A DNA stretch of 64,000 bases. It comes from Symsagittifera roscoffensis (taxonomy: Eukaryota; Xenacoelomorpha; Acoela; Convolutidae). Where the stretch lies: NCBI RefSeq assembly GCF_963678635.1, contig NC_087063.1, positions 28,267,407-28,331,406 of the forward strand. Direction: 5' to 3'. How positions within the stretch are numbered: position 1 is the first letter of the stretch; each line of letters begins with the position of its first letter. The translations under genes and the position numbers were made by a program. The notes under the pieces are model-generated. The model was not told the origin of the DNA, ran no database searches, and saw only the letters and a program-made list of their open reading frames with translations. Shown one piece after another: positions 51,175 through 62,196 of this stretch.

Positions 51175-51639
51175 TTGGAGGCGATGGTCTTGAGGACCAA
51201 ACTGGAGGCCAACCAGTGGTTACATCTAAGTCCTCGAGTAGCGGCATTGGGTGCTGATGCTTTTGAGCAAGGCCCTGTAATGATCAGGAAGATCCATGCC
51301 TACTTGTTAAAGGAGTTGAATCTAGCGGAAAATGCTGAAGAAAAGACAGCTGAGTTTGTGAATAGAATGTTCCAGATTACCTTGGAAACCTTCTGGACCC
51401 AGGAAGTGAAGGGGGAAGAAGGCTTTGAACGGACAGATAGCATGCTGGAAGGGTTGGGAGCCGGATGGACCGCGTCCTTCTTGGCGAAAGTTTACCCGAA
51501 AGTTTCTCATTACTTGATAAAAGAATTCCTCCAAGCAGTTGTGGAAGTATCGATTGTGGAGCTACTAGCCTTGTTTGTGACGTTTGGAGCAGAGAGTTTC
51601 GTGAAAGGACCGGCGGTACTGCTCACCGAAGGAGTTTAG
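51175..51639 (+). pseudogene. ORF2 central helical region (copy C)
   Basis: 154 codons in the same frame as the previous piece, mostly helical (RTKLEANQWLHLSPRVAALG, EKTAEFVNRMFQITLETFW, EFLQAVVEVSIVELLALF). It is homologous to the start of the copy D ORF at 63,970, for example at HLEAMVLR against QLESMLCR. It ends at TAG. I do not recognise the family. Confidence 0.6.
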
Positions 51640-51666
51640 AACCTGCGGTTAGATGGACTTCTAACG

Positions 51667-51852
51667 TTGATTGCGATTACTCACGGAAACTTGGGAGGAT
51701 TAATGAAGCTGGCACGTTGTCCAGAGCAGATGAAAGAGAAGGTGAGAAAATTGGACATGCAGAAAGCCACGGATTTGTGGAATAAGATAAGAGACCTGAG
51801 ACACACTCTTATCCAATTTCTCTTACAACAAAATCGCTTTGGAACGATGTGA
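51667..51852 (+). pseudogene. ORF2 central fragment (copy C)
   Basis: 61 codons in frame with the piece before (NLRLDGLLTLIAITHGNLGG, WNKIRDLRHTLIQFLLQQN), corresponding to the copy D stretch around LWIDGYLALVLLTHGEL. A deletion near 51,850 shifts the frame. Confidence 0.6.
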
Positions 51853-52405
51853 GACGACATGTTGGGGCATGCCCCTACTAACCGATCTGAGCTTGGCTAT
51901 GAGGACCGATCTCTTAGCGTTGATCAGAGGAGCCACGGAGTTTCTGACAGTGATCTATGGACCAGCAGTCACATTTGCGTTCCCTGATGTCAAGGTGGAG
52001 GCGTATATGAGGTCGGTGCTGCGCCTGAACCTCATATCAGCAGTGGACGGTAGTGCGCTGAACTGGTGTGAGCAGCACGTGTTGCGGGAGCTCATGAGCG
52101 AAGATCTGTTGTTTGCGAAGATATCAGAGCCAGAAATGGCGGTCATCAATTTTGACGATCACTTCCGTGATTGCATGGGAGAAGTAGCAAGAGGACACAT
52201 CGAGGTGTTTCCGAAGCTTTGGAATCTGAGACCCTATGATAAAACGAATGGTGAGATAACCAGAGTGCCTCGTCTCACTGCAGCACAAGGTGAGAGAAGA
52301 GACGAAAGATTGGGGGTGATTACGAGAAGCTGCCGGAAGAAATCCCCGAATCCCTCTGATAAGAAGGATGTTGCTGGGAGCAGTCTCCGTGGTACAAACT
52401 CCTAG
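51839..52405 (+). pseudogene. ORF2 central conserved block (copy C)
   Basis: The most conserved block between copies C and D: MPLLTDLSLAMRTDLLALIRG, VIYGPAVTFAFPD, VDGSALNWCEQHVLRELMS, HIEVFPKLWNLRP. About half of the residues match the copy D protein. That level over such distance suggests the block is functional in active members. Family unknown. The frame shifts near 52,370. Confidence 0.65.
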
Positions 52406-53171
52406 GTTGAGAGCATTTGAAACCAATAAAAGGAGAGTAGGGAATTTCGTAGCAACGATGGATACATACTTTGTGGGAAGAAATGCCGCTGTGTTACAGT
52501 ACACACGATTTGCCTATACGGATCAAGCGACGAGAAGGCGAATAAGCAACGCCGCGACTCCCAAGCCTGGAAGATTTGATGAAGAATGGGTGGGATTAGG
52601 CTTGGCGTCTATGAAAATGAGAGGCAGGACCGAACTGCCTGAGGCCTCCTTGATCCTGACTAGTGTAAAACCGGAGTTGACGGTAGTAGGAACGCTGCGA
52701 ACGAGAACTTTCCTAGCACCCTTCGGCTGCGAGGAAATCAAAGTGGTCCATGGAGAAGAGGAAGATAGATCGGCCGGTACATTGATCATACCGAAATTTC
52801 CGGAAGGAGCCGACAATGATAAACAAGGACCCTCGAGCTCAAAGAGAGATATGTCAGAAGGAGATGACGGACAGGGAGGAAGCCGTCAAACCGAAGAACC
52901 CATGCAACAAGATGCAAGTCAAGCTGGTGGGGAAGACGACAGGGCATCAACAGGAGGAGTATCCAGCCTGGATTTCAATATCTTCAATGATCTTGAGAAC
53001 AACGCGGATACGTTAGAGACGACTGAGCCAGCGGATGAAGGCATTTCGACACTGGAGCCTCTGTCAGCCTTTATGGAAATGAAACGAAATTGCCGGAGAG
53101 CAGCTCTCCTGGCAATTCAAGAAATAACGAACAAAGAATCCTCATGGAATCACCTAGAAGAAGAAGAATAG
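52368..53171 (+). pseudogene. ORF2 central region and acidic linker (copy C)
   Basis: 267 codons: a globular part (NFVATMDTYFVGRNAAVLQY, RTRTFLAPFGCEEIKV), then an acidic, Ser/Gln-rich linker (DMSEGDDGQGGSRQTEEP) and ETTEPADEGISTLEP, where it meets the region retained in copy B. A single missing T near 53,090 shifts the frame; the last 27 residues are out of frame. Confidence 0.6.
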
Positions 53172-54310
53172 AGGGCTCAGCCAGAGTACCTTTCTTGGGA
53201 ACGTTGCCCGAAGAAGAATGGGAAGTACATCACCGAGACCATGAAAGTAGGACGGGATGCAGATTCGACAGAGTGGCGTTCATGGAAGAAGTCGGGACCC
53301 AATCTATTCTGAAAACGGGTCTCAAACGACCCTTGATGCGGGAAGTCCTTGACAAGCTTGATGAGTGTGAAGAAAGATTGAGTGAGTTGTTGATTGACTC
53401 AGCCACTGATGAAAGTGAAGCGAATTCTCCCATCAAGATGACACCGCAGGACGATAAAGGAGAGGTGGTGTATCTGTCAAGAACCAGGAGAGGAACGATG
53501 CGATCGAAATTGGTGATTAATAAGATCAATGCGATGAAAATGAAGTTAGGCAGCAGAGTGATGCCGAGGAGAGAAGGAAAGACGAAGGTGGATTCGGAGA
53601 TATCGATGAAAGCTGTCAATTCAGCGAAAAGGAAACGAGTCGAAGAGTTCATGGATTTGGGACAAGGTGATTATCAATTGCCTGGCACAGATAAAATGTT
53701 GACTGATATAGCGATGGTGCCACACATTCTCATGGCGGGAATAAAGTCAACAGGTTATAAATCCAAAAGGAGTGACCGCACTCTGACTGGAGCAACGTTA
53801 CAAATGGAAATACTTGGCCAATGTGGAGAAAGCACAATGAAAGACTTTAAACCATCTCCCATGAACCACGGAAAGGGAAGTGTCGCAGGACAACTAGTAC
53901 CAGTGGAGTATAACCGACTGACAGTGTCGGAGACTGTGTCAATAGATGAACCTGCCGGTGGATACATGGAGATGTTAGAATACCGAAACTCGGCTAGAGG
54001 GTACGTGATGGCACTGGAAGACGAAATGGCCATGGAAGGTTATCTGGCGACGATGTTGCGAGGCACCACCCTCAAGCAGAAGGCGTATGGAACTTTAGCG
54101 TCATCCGAGATGCAGGCGGAAACGATCGACCAATTAGTGAGCCTTCCATGGAAAGCAGTGGTGTTGATGTACTTCGAAGAGGAAATGAGGACTGCGCCGA
54201 GAATACACGCTCTCATGGCAGTACCCAACGTAAGAACCGAATTACAACTGAGGTTCGCCTGGTGCATGATGGGATTAACTCGCGGGGAATATGACTCAGA
54301 AGAAAGGTAA
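53090..54310 (+). pseudogene. ORF2 C-terminal half, part 1 (copy C)
   Basis: 406 codons matching copy B 18,440-17,230: VPFLGTLPEEEWEVH, DECEERLSELLIDSATDESE, LSRTRRGTMRSKLVINKINA, a basic segment (SAKRKRVEEFM) and WKAVVLMYFEEEMRTAPRI. It ends at TAA at 54,308 in the SEER context. The FLGTLPEEEW block has a clear counterpart in copy D (MFLGTLDEDAW). Confidence 0.7.
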
Positions 54311-54337
54311 AAGTCAAAAGAAGAAAAAGTTTTCCTT

Positions 54338-55504
54338 ATGACGAACCTGAGGGATCTGATAACCCAAGGGGGAGCAGCAGTAGCGTGCGCGAAGCGGAGA
54401 GACGCTCTCTGTTTCATTCGATTCCTGATAGAGCAGATTTCAGTACCAGCATTGAACACCTGTGCCAAGATGTTGAGGGAGGACGATGAACGAGCAAAAG
54501 CCTTACTCTTAATAGCACTACTGGAGATGCATCAAAGCAAGCCGATGAGAGTGAATATGAAAGAACCTGAGGAGTTAGGGCCCATGAGAAAGATAGACGA
54601 AATCAGGAGATTTTCAAACAAAGAGCTGAGACTCACTAAAGAATCTATGGGGGCACTACCGAAATCCAGTGAGTACTGTGGACCGATCAAGAAGAATTCG
54701 TACAGCTACGTGTCCGGAATCATAGGAATAGCGTACAACCCTTTCCTGAGTGAAGACATACGCGATTGCTTCTTCAATCACGAGCAGGCAGTGTTGCTAA
54801 GATTCTGGACGTCAAGAATTGTAACGATTAAGAGCGCTAATAATCCACAGACCAAACTGGGACTGGTCTTGGAAGAAGAGGTGACTGCACCTTCCGTACC
54901 AAAATCCGACAAAAGAGTGGAGTTTGGGTTGAGATTCTCAGATGAACTACTGAGAACGAGCTTGATGGTAGTGTGGGAACTGATGAGACCATCATGGTGT
55001 CCTAGTCCCAATGCTGACTCGATATTACGGGAGACACAAGATGTGCAGAGGGAGCTGAATGCAGACTGTAATCTGCGTGACCTGAACATCATATATAATG
55101 TGATGATAACAGCCTATAGGAGCAACGGGGAAGACAAAGTGGAGTTGCCTGGCTGGGGACCAGAAGACTGGGTCAAACCTGGTAGCTGTCTGGCGGAAGT
55201 CTGTGGACTGGAAGGTCACGTTTGTGGAGGTCTGGATTGTGTGAAAACCCTAGAGAGACAACACAAGCAATTGGCGATATTGTTTGGGAATGTCGTGATG
55301 AAAGCAAGGACGGAAACGGAACTGATCGCAGATTGCCATGGAGGAACCGAGTTGAATCTAGTGACTGCACTAGGATTCTACAGCATGTTTGGTTCTTTAG
55401 AGTCACTATTGAATCTAACACAGAAACATGAGATGGTCACAGCCATCAGTGTAGAAGTGTTCCCAGGAGTTCTGCAAACTGAGCAAAAGTACATAGAAAA
55501 ATGA
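54338..55504 (+). pseudogene. ORF2 C-terminal half, part 2 (copy C)
   Basis: 388 codons in the same frame: LITQGGAAVACAKRRDALCF, YVSGIIGIAYNPFLSEDIRD, PGSCLAEVCGLEGHVCGGLDC, VTALGFYSMFGSLESLLNL. It ends at TGA at 55,502, where copy B reads TGG (KWREAIE). Unknown function; conserved Cys pairs hint at a metal site or disulfides. Confidence 0.7.
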
Positions 55505-55525
55505 AGGGAAGCGATCGAGACGGAA

Positions 55526-56713
55526 ATGAACATCAGACATAGTGAGTCTTATTGTAGACCATCAGGAGCACGATATTTGGTGGGATCGACATTGGCTCCA
55601 ATGTGCAAGAGCAGATACCCGGTGCATTTCGTAGCTGTGGATGTAAAGAGTACGAGAACGATCGTGGATCAAGCCTTCTCAGTGCCAAAGGGTGTGAGAC
55701 TAACGAGAATGTCCGAAAAATCTTACGATTTGCTATGCAAGATGTTCTCAGCAGTTCCAGAGAGAAAAAAGGAGGAGTTGGAATCGATACTGGGAAGGAA
55801 GTTCATGGGATACCTGAGTGGGAACTTCAGTGACTTTGAGAGACAGAAACAGAGAGGATCAACCGTTACGGATTACAATACAGTAGACGAGAATGATGAA
55901 GTCCACCGAGTGATGATGGAAGTGGAACCATTACTGGAAGCTTCGGTAAAACGTAATTGGAGGAGCATCATGTTGACACATGACGAGTTTCCCTGCCACT
56001 GCTTGCTGCAGACCTGGTGGTATCCCGAGCGTAGTAATCTGGTGTTGATCTGGGACTCTGGAGAGCTGCTCTCCATGGGTTCACCAGACTCATCAAGGCC
56101 CATAACGATAGTGATAGTGGGAGTTATGATGGCGATACGATGGCTGGAGGCTCATGTGAGAGAAAACAGTAGACAGGAGGCACCGACGAGAGAACAGTTG
56201 CAGAAATTGGATTGTCCAAAAGATTTAGATCTTTTTGAGACAATGTGCAAAAAGATATGGGCAAGAAGACGATTGATGCCATGGTTCAGAGCTAACATGA
56301 CTGCATGGTTGTACGAATATGCCAAAAAGCATATGTCAAAGCACGGCAGAGTGTACAGTGGATGTCAGCTGGACATTGGAGCAGGAGCTTTCAAGCGAGC
56401 TCTCGTGACTCATCGGAATGCAGTGACTACCGCTGTGAAAAGAATTTCCAGGACGAGTGAACGTAGTGGAAAGGAGAAGGTAGAGATGCTGAAAGAAGAT
56501 TTGGAGAGAAACGTGACGTTGTGTCGCCACAACAGCTTCTGCAGGAACAGAGAATCTAACGTGGATCCCCTACCTTGTTGTAAACAGAGGGTAGAAGAGC
56601 AGAAGTGTTGGAGGACTGCTTCCAACAGCGTCAGAATAGGTAACGATGTGTTGCAGGGAACAGAAACTGAAAGTGCAGAGTCAGTGTCACAGGAGAAAGA
56701 GATGGAACATTGA
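55526..56713 (+). pseudogene. ORF2 C-terminus (copy C)
   Basis: 395 codons in the same frame up to the natural stop at 56,711-56,713 (KEMEH). Includes CRPSGARYLVGSTLAPMC, EFPCHCLLQTWWYPERSN, LMPWFRANMTAWLYEY and RHNSFCRNRESNVDPLPCC. Unlike copy B it reads CAG instead of the amber codon at SRQEAPTRE. A small deletion (ILNIPMEV missing near 56,247) is not present in the duplicated copy downstream. Confidence 0.7.
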
Positions 56714-57454
56714 CAAATGGTCGAAAGAACAAGAGGCAAAAAGAAAGAAAGTTAGAAGAATTTAGAAGTTTTAGAACTTCAAAACGACGAAAAGAAGAGA
56801 AACAAAGGAGTGACGAAAAAGAAGAAGTTAAAACTCAGAATTGTTTCATGTGTGTGAAAAAACTAAAGTGAGAAACTAAGCAACCAAGTTGTAATTGAAA
56901 ACTGAAACATTTAGTTGAGCTTTGAACATTAAAGAATTTTTTGCATTTATAAATATGCATTTTGATTTTAGTTAGTGGCTTTGGAGATACTTAGTATTTA
57001 TTTAGAAAGGCTTGAGTAAAGAGTATATTTAAAAATTCCAGCCTGCATGACTGTTTTTAATCAACTAGGAGAACTGATCACTTTGTGGTGATATGAAAGG
57101 CTTGGGTAATCTCTCGAAGAGGGAGATTGTTTCATTGTTCTTTCTAACCACAGAGTTTCTTAGTTTTAATATTCAGGACAATAACAAGCAAGATTTCCGA
57201 AGGGAAGAAGCATAGTAGGATAATTTTAGCTTGTTGGTTGGCAGGACTGTCCTGCAAACCAACATCTTTTAAAATCTAGGAGAAAAAGTTTTTAATCAGG
57301 GCATTGACATTGGAAGTCAGAAAAGATAATTTTATCTTAGGTCATATCCTCAATGTGCAGATTAATGAAAAAAATTGAAGGCTATAGTGATGTAGTATGA
57401 TGCCATTTATATTCTGCAGTGAGTCGGGGTGACGCGGATAAAAGTAATTTCATT
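56714..57454 (+). other. 3' untranslated region, first copy (copy C)
   Basis: About 740 bp of A-rich non-coding sequence with the same hairpins as copy B (AATCTC...GAGATT at ~57,109-57,129; GATCACTTTGTGGTGAT at ~57,075-57,091; GCAGGACTGTCCTGC at ~57,241-57,255). It is interrupted by the start of the tandem duplication before reaching the terminal motif. Confidence 0.7.
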
Positions 57455-58871
57455 GAAAGCAAGGACGGAAACAGAACTGATCGCAGATTGCCATGGAGGA
57501 ACCGAGTTGAATCTAGTGACTGCACTAGGATTCTACAGCATGTTTGGTTCTTTAGAGTCACTATTGAATCTAACACAGAAACATGAGATGGTCACAGCCA
57601 TCAGTGTAGAAGTGTTCCCAGGAGTTCTGCAAACTGAGCAAAGTAACATAGAAAAATGAAGGGAAGCGATCGAGACGGAACTGAACATCAGACATAGTGA
57701 GTCTTATTGTAGACCATCAGGAGCACGATATTTGGTGGGATCGACATTGGCTCCAATGTGCAAGAGCAGATACCCGGTGCATTTCGTAGCTGTGGATGTA
57801 AAGAGTACGAGAACGATCGTGGATCAAGCCTTCTCAGTGCCAAAGGGTGTGAGACTAACGAGAATGTCCGAAAAATCTTACGATTTGCTATGCAAGATGT
57901 TCTCAGCAGTTCCAGAGAGAAAAAAGGAGGAGTTGGAATCGATACTGGGAAGGAAGTTCATGGGATACCTGAGTGGGAACTTCAGTGACTTTGAGAGACA
58001 GAAACAGATTACAATACAGTAGACGAGAATGATGAAGTCCACCGAGTGATGATGGAAGTGGAACCATTACTGGAAGCTTCGGTAAAACGTAATTGGAGGA
58101 GCATCATGTTGACACATGACGAGTTTCCCTGCCACTGCTTGCTGCAGACCTGGTGGTATCCCGAGCGTAGTAATCTGGTGTTGATCTGGGACTCTGGAGA
58201 GCTGCTCTCCATGGGTTCACCAGACTCATCAAGGCCCATAACGATAGTGATAGTGGGAGTTATGATGGCGATACGATGGCTGGAGGCTCATGTGAGAGAA
58301 AACAGTAGACAGGAGGCACCGACGAGAGAACAGTTGCAGAAATTGGATTGTCTAAAAGATTTAGATATTTTTGAGACAATAAGCAAGATTCTAAACATTC
58401 CGATGGAAGTGAAAAAGATATGGGCAAGAAGACGATTGATGCCATGGTTCAGAGCTAACATGACTGCATGGTTGTACGAATATGCCAAAAAGCATATGTC
58501 GAAGCACGGCAGAGTGTACAGTGGATGTCAGCTGGACATTGGAGCAAGAGCTTTCAAGCGAGCTTTCGTGACTCATCGGAATGCAGTGAGCTGTAAAAAA
58601 AAATTCCAGGACAAGTGAACGGAGTGGAAAGGAGAAGGAAGAGCTCTTGAAGGAAGATTTGGAGAGAAACGTGACGTTGTGTCTCCACAACAGCTTCTGC
58701 CGGAACAGAGAATCTAACGTGGATCCCCTACCTTGTTGCAAACAGAGGGTAGAAGAGCAGAAGTGTTGGAGGACTGCTTCCAACAGCGTCAGAATAGGTA
58801 ACGATGTGTTGCAGGACACAGAAACTGAAAGTGCAGAGTCAGTGTCACAGGAGGAAGAGATGGAACATTGA
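57455..58871 (+). pseudogene. Duplicated ORF2 C-terminal coding region (copy C)
   Basis: Second copy of the last ~470 codons of ORF2, in four pieces (57,429-57,659, 57,732-58,022, 58,046-58,618, 58,647-58,871), separated by a TGA, a deletion at 58,009 and a frameshift near 58,600. It has no upstream ORF2 part and ends at the same EEEMEH stop as copy B. Confidence 0.8.
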
Positions 58872-59610
58872 CAAATGGTCGAAAGAACAAGAGGCAAAAA
58901 GAAAGAAAGTTAGAAGAATTTAGAAGTTTTAGAACTTCAAAACGACGAAAAGAAGAGAAACAAAGGAGTGACGAAAAAGAAGAAGTTAAAACTCAGAATT
59001 GTTTCATGTGTGTGAAAAAACTAAAGTGAGAAACTAAGCAACCAAGTTGTAATTGAAAACTGAAACATTTAGTTGAGCTTTGAACATTAAAGAATTTGTT
59101 GCATTTATAAATATGCATTTTGATTTTAGTTAGTGGCTTTGGAGATACTTAGTATTTATTTAGAAAGGCTTGAGTAAAGAGTATATTTAAAAATTCCAGC
59201 CTGCATGACTGTTTTTAATCAACTAGGAGAACTGATCACTGTGTGGTGATATGAAAGGCTTGGGTAATCTCTCGAAGAGGGAGATTGTTTCATTGTTCTT
59301 TCTAACCACAGAGTTTCTTAGTTTTAATATTCAGGACAATAACAAGCAAGATTTCCGAAGGGAAGAAGCATAGTAGGATAATTTTAGCTTGTTGGTTGGC
59401 AGGACTGTCCTGCAAACCAACATCTTTTAAAATCTAGGAGAAAAAGTTTTTAATCAGGGCATTGACATTGGAAGTCAGAAAAGATAATTTTATCTTAGGT
59501 CATATCCTCAATGTGCAGATTAATGAAAAAAATTGAAGGCTATAGTGATGTAGTATGATGCCATTTATATTCTGCAGTGAGTCGTGGTGACGCGGATAAA
59601 AGTAATTTCG
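57455..59610 (+). repeat. 2.15-kb tandem duplication of the 3' end (copy C)
   Basis: Repeats 55,300-57,454 in direct orientation, offset 2,155 bp, about 98% identical but with independent indels: a ~20-bp loss near 58,009 in the second unit, and a ~28-bp loss near 56,247 in the first. So the duplication is not brand-new. Only the second unit is followed by the true element terminus. Confidence 0.9.
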
Positions 59611-59706
59611 TTCATTTTGTAAATTCTGTTCGATGACACTGTACCAATTTTACGATCATTGCGAGATTCAATGAGGACATTGACCGGACTGTCCGGGGAG
59701 TATGTG
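58872..59706 (+). other. 3' untranslated region and terminus (copy C)
   Basis: Second copy of the 3' UTR, followed by about 95 bp found only here and at the end of copy B. It ends CCGGACTGTCCGGGGAGTA with TGTG, as in copies B and D. The same hairpins are present. The C at the motif centre forms a CCGGAC/GTCCGG palindrome. Confidence 0.75.
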
Positions 59707-60683
59707 ACGCGGAAAGTGTGCAGCGGAAAGTGTGCAGTGGGTTTTCATGACAAGCAATAGCCAAATCTTCTATAAAGACAAACTCGTGTAACAGTCGCCT
59801 ACTTCGGTCACATATGAGTCTTAAGAAAAATAGGCCCTATAACCATTGGCTCAAGAGTCCGGGACACTATCTCTCGTGTTTTTCTACCTCAAAAACGGTC
59901 GGAGCCAATTCGGTTCGCTTGCGACATGAGACTAGAACCCGTTACAGCTTAAAGACCACTACCAAAATACCCCCCCCCCCCCCATTCTAGAAAATAAGAA
60001 CGTCTCCATACTTAGGTCTCAAAATACCCAAAATAGACAAACGCCGTTAAAAACAGGGTCGGAACAATCCGTTAAGTTACTTTTTTATTGGACAGTGGAA
60101 CTTTGATCCATTTCAGATGGATCAACCTAAAACTCGCCTTACCTCAACATACTTATTATAAAATGCACTCGGGAAAACTAAATTTGGTACTTAAATAGCA
60201 GCACACTTGAGAAACAGAGTAATTAAGTTAATTAATAACTCTAGCATGAATATAATCGAATATAACTCAAGAAGTTTGCTAACGATAAGTTCCAACTGAA
60301 GGAAATGAGTTTTAATTCAAGAATGTAGTTTTGGATCTGAATCATTGGGAGACTTCAGGTGTCTACCTTTCCATTGAAGGTTCACTCTGGTTCAGTCGAT
60401 TCTTGATCTGCTCTTGTGATTGTTCTGTCTCTTACATCAGATAGGACAGCTCTACTCTCGTTTTCTACGGCGGAAATTGCGAAGAGCAATTTCCCACTGT
60501 GTTTATTCGACAACTTTCCGCCAATTGTATTTTGGTTATTCTGACTTTAGATTTGATGTTTTCAGTTGTCGCGAGAAAACTGAGCATGACAGGCTCTATT
60601 CAAATTTTTGAAAAATTAAACTTCATTCCAAAACCACGTATTTAGTGTTCCTCAAGGTCAAACTTCAAGATATGACCGACTGG
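59707..60683. other. Spacer between copies C and D
   Basis: About 980 bp with no supported gene. It includes a run of 14 C at 59,970-59,983 and a hairpin GGAAATTGCGAAGAGCAATTTCC at 60,475-60,497 (9-bp stem, split as GGAAATTGC and GCAATTTCC). The two flanking elements meet tail to tail. This may be older host or repeat DNA. Confidence 0.6.
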
Positions 60684-61129
60684 CACATACTCCCCGGACT
60701 CAAGATCGATAACCTCATCGCGTGCTGCTGTCTGTCAGTGAATCCCCAGAAACCCGAGTGTTGCTCAAGATACAGTGCCAATGGTCATTTACAGAAGTTT
60801 GCAGCAGACTTAAGTTTATCTACACCGCCAAATTCACAACCATGTAAAATTTTCACACTATCGCTAAACAGCAATCAAAATCTGCACACACCTGCACCTT
60901 TGAATTTTCGCTTTTTGAGCTAGTAATTTAAAATTTCTTTTGTCCTATTCAATCAGGAAATTGTCATGCAGCATTTTGATTTATATAATAGATATAACAT
61001 ATTAATAACAATACCTCATTTGTTAAAATTTCTTTTCCGTGAACCTTGATTTCATCCAAGTTTACCCTCGAGCCCCTTTCCTTCCCTCCCAAGACTCAAG
61101 ACTCTAGAATTCCCCATTGAGCCACTTGC
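60684..61129 (-). other. 3' untranslated region (copy D)
   Basis: About 445 bp between the ORF2 stop at 61,130 and the terminal motif, AT-rich, without obvious similarity to the copy B and C 3' UTR except the last ~16 bases. No gene. Confidence 0.6.
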
Positions 61130-61423
61130 TCATCTCGCATTCTTCGCCTTCGAGGTACCAGACCCAGACGTATTTGACACCGTGATCTGCCTCAACAGTG
61201 CCTCTTCGTCATCGGATCTAATCACGATCTGTTCCCAGGCTTTCAGCTGTTCATAGGATTGCATCCATTCCCTTTGCTCCTGCAATCTCTTCGCTTGATT
61301 GGACAAACTCTTCACCCTCGACTCTCGGTTGAAACAGAAGGAATTATGCAGACTCAGGCTCACGTTCTCCGCCAAGTCTTCCTCTAGTATTGACTCTCTC
61401 GCCTTGGTGTTGCTTCTGGACAC
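61130..61423 (-). pseudogene. ORF2 C-terminal fragment (copy D)
   Basis: 97 codons; the first codon listed is GTG, so the real reading starts upstream. The block ILEEDLAENVSLSLHNSFCF and NRESRVKSL matches LKEDLERNVTLCLHNSFCRN of copies B and C; the tail is acidic and Ser-rich. It is homologous only to the last ~90 residues of ORF2. Confidence 0.65.
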
Positions 61424-61584
61424 TCTATCAACTCTTTCTCTTGCGAGACTTCACGTCTTTACTTGGGGGCGTTGCCGTTATCATCACTGATTCGACCCCT
61501 TTGTCTCCATCCAACCCTTCCAACTCTTGCCTCACCCCCTGCTCGAGCCTTAAGGATATTAGTACTTTTAATTATATTACTAGC

Positions 61585-62196
61585 TTAGACTTTATCCCCC
61601 CTTACACTTTCAATTATTTTTTTGACAGTTTTTTGTTTCAGAGTAGAGCTGTCTTTACATTCGTCTTCTTTGGTCTTCAGTGATGCCTTTCTCAACTCGA
61701 TCATCTTGCTCAGAAGTTCTCCTATAGTTTTTTCCTCCAGACCTGTCCCCATCAGGACAGGTTCTCCGAACTTCACCACTGTGTCCCACAGTTCTTCCTT
61801 GAAATCATCTAGTGTGATCTCGCTATTCACTTCTCGATTAAACTCTCTCAAGAATTCTCGCCAAGCGTCCTCATCCAGAGTCCCTAGGAACATGGTCTTG
61901 TTTCCCTCGAAGGTATTCTTTTCCCTTTCTTCTGCGCTCAAGAGTATCATTCCCATATTGGAAGTCTCACTCATCAGTGGCAACTCTAGATTTTTACGGG
62001 GAGATGAGGTCAGAGGTGGTGTGGCAGTGTCTGCCCAAATTTCTCCGCTCAGATCCTTCAACAGCTCTTGAGTGGTGAATTCTTCCTCCGATTGTTTTGG
62101 TTCGGGCGTGTTATGTCCCCACTTCCATATCCTCCCGGGTTTCGCTGAGAGTCTCATCCATGCTTTCTTCTCCTGATTCGACTCTTCTTCTCTCAA
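61585..62196 (-). pseudogene. ORF2 fragment with FLGTL block (copy D)
   Basis: 203 codons in a different frame from the large ORF upstream (overlap 62,111-62,196, so one frameshift). The conserved block MFLGTLDEDAWREFLREFNR corresponds to VPFLGTLPEEEWEVHHRDHE of copy C, and the following helix (LLSKMIELRKASLK) to VLDKLDECEERLSELL. Its start codon is TTG, so not a gene start. Confidence 0.65.

Larger units (their letters stand above)
29641..59706 (+). mobile_element. Giant Ty3/Gypsy-like element, copy C (5' truncated, with nested BEL/Pao)
   Basis: About 20.4 kb without the nested element (37,729-47,382). It is the only copy holding the RT palm (YVDD at 33,570-33,581) and the central 3.5 kb of ORF2, so it is the best guide to the full organisation. 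It carries many nonsense codons and frameshifts, an internal duplication that replaced the protease active site, a short ORF2 deletion near 48,435 and a 2.15-kb tandem duplication at the 3' end. The 3' terminus GTCCGGGGAGTATGTG matches copies B and D. Confidence 0.85.

Noticed and set aside
59970-59983. Run of 14 C as a functional element
   Set aside because: A homopolymer of this kind may be slippage or assembly noise; nothing around it suggests a role.
60420-60923. Short open frames between copies C and D
   Set aside because: 63-92 codons, no recognisable motif or start context; one runs across the copy D terminus.
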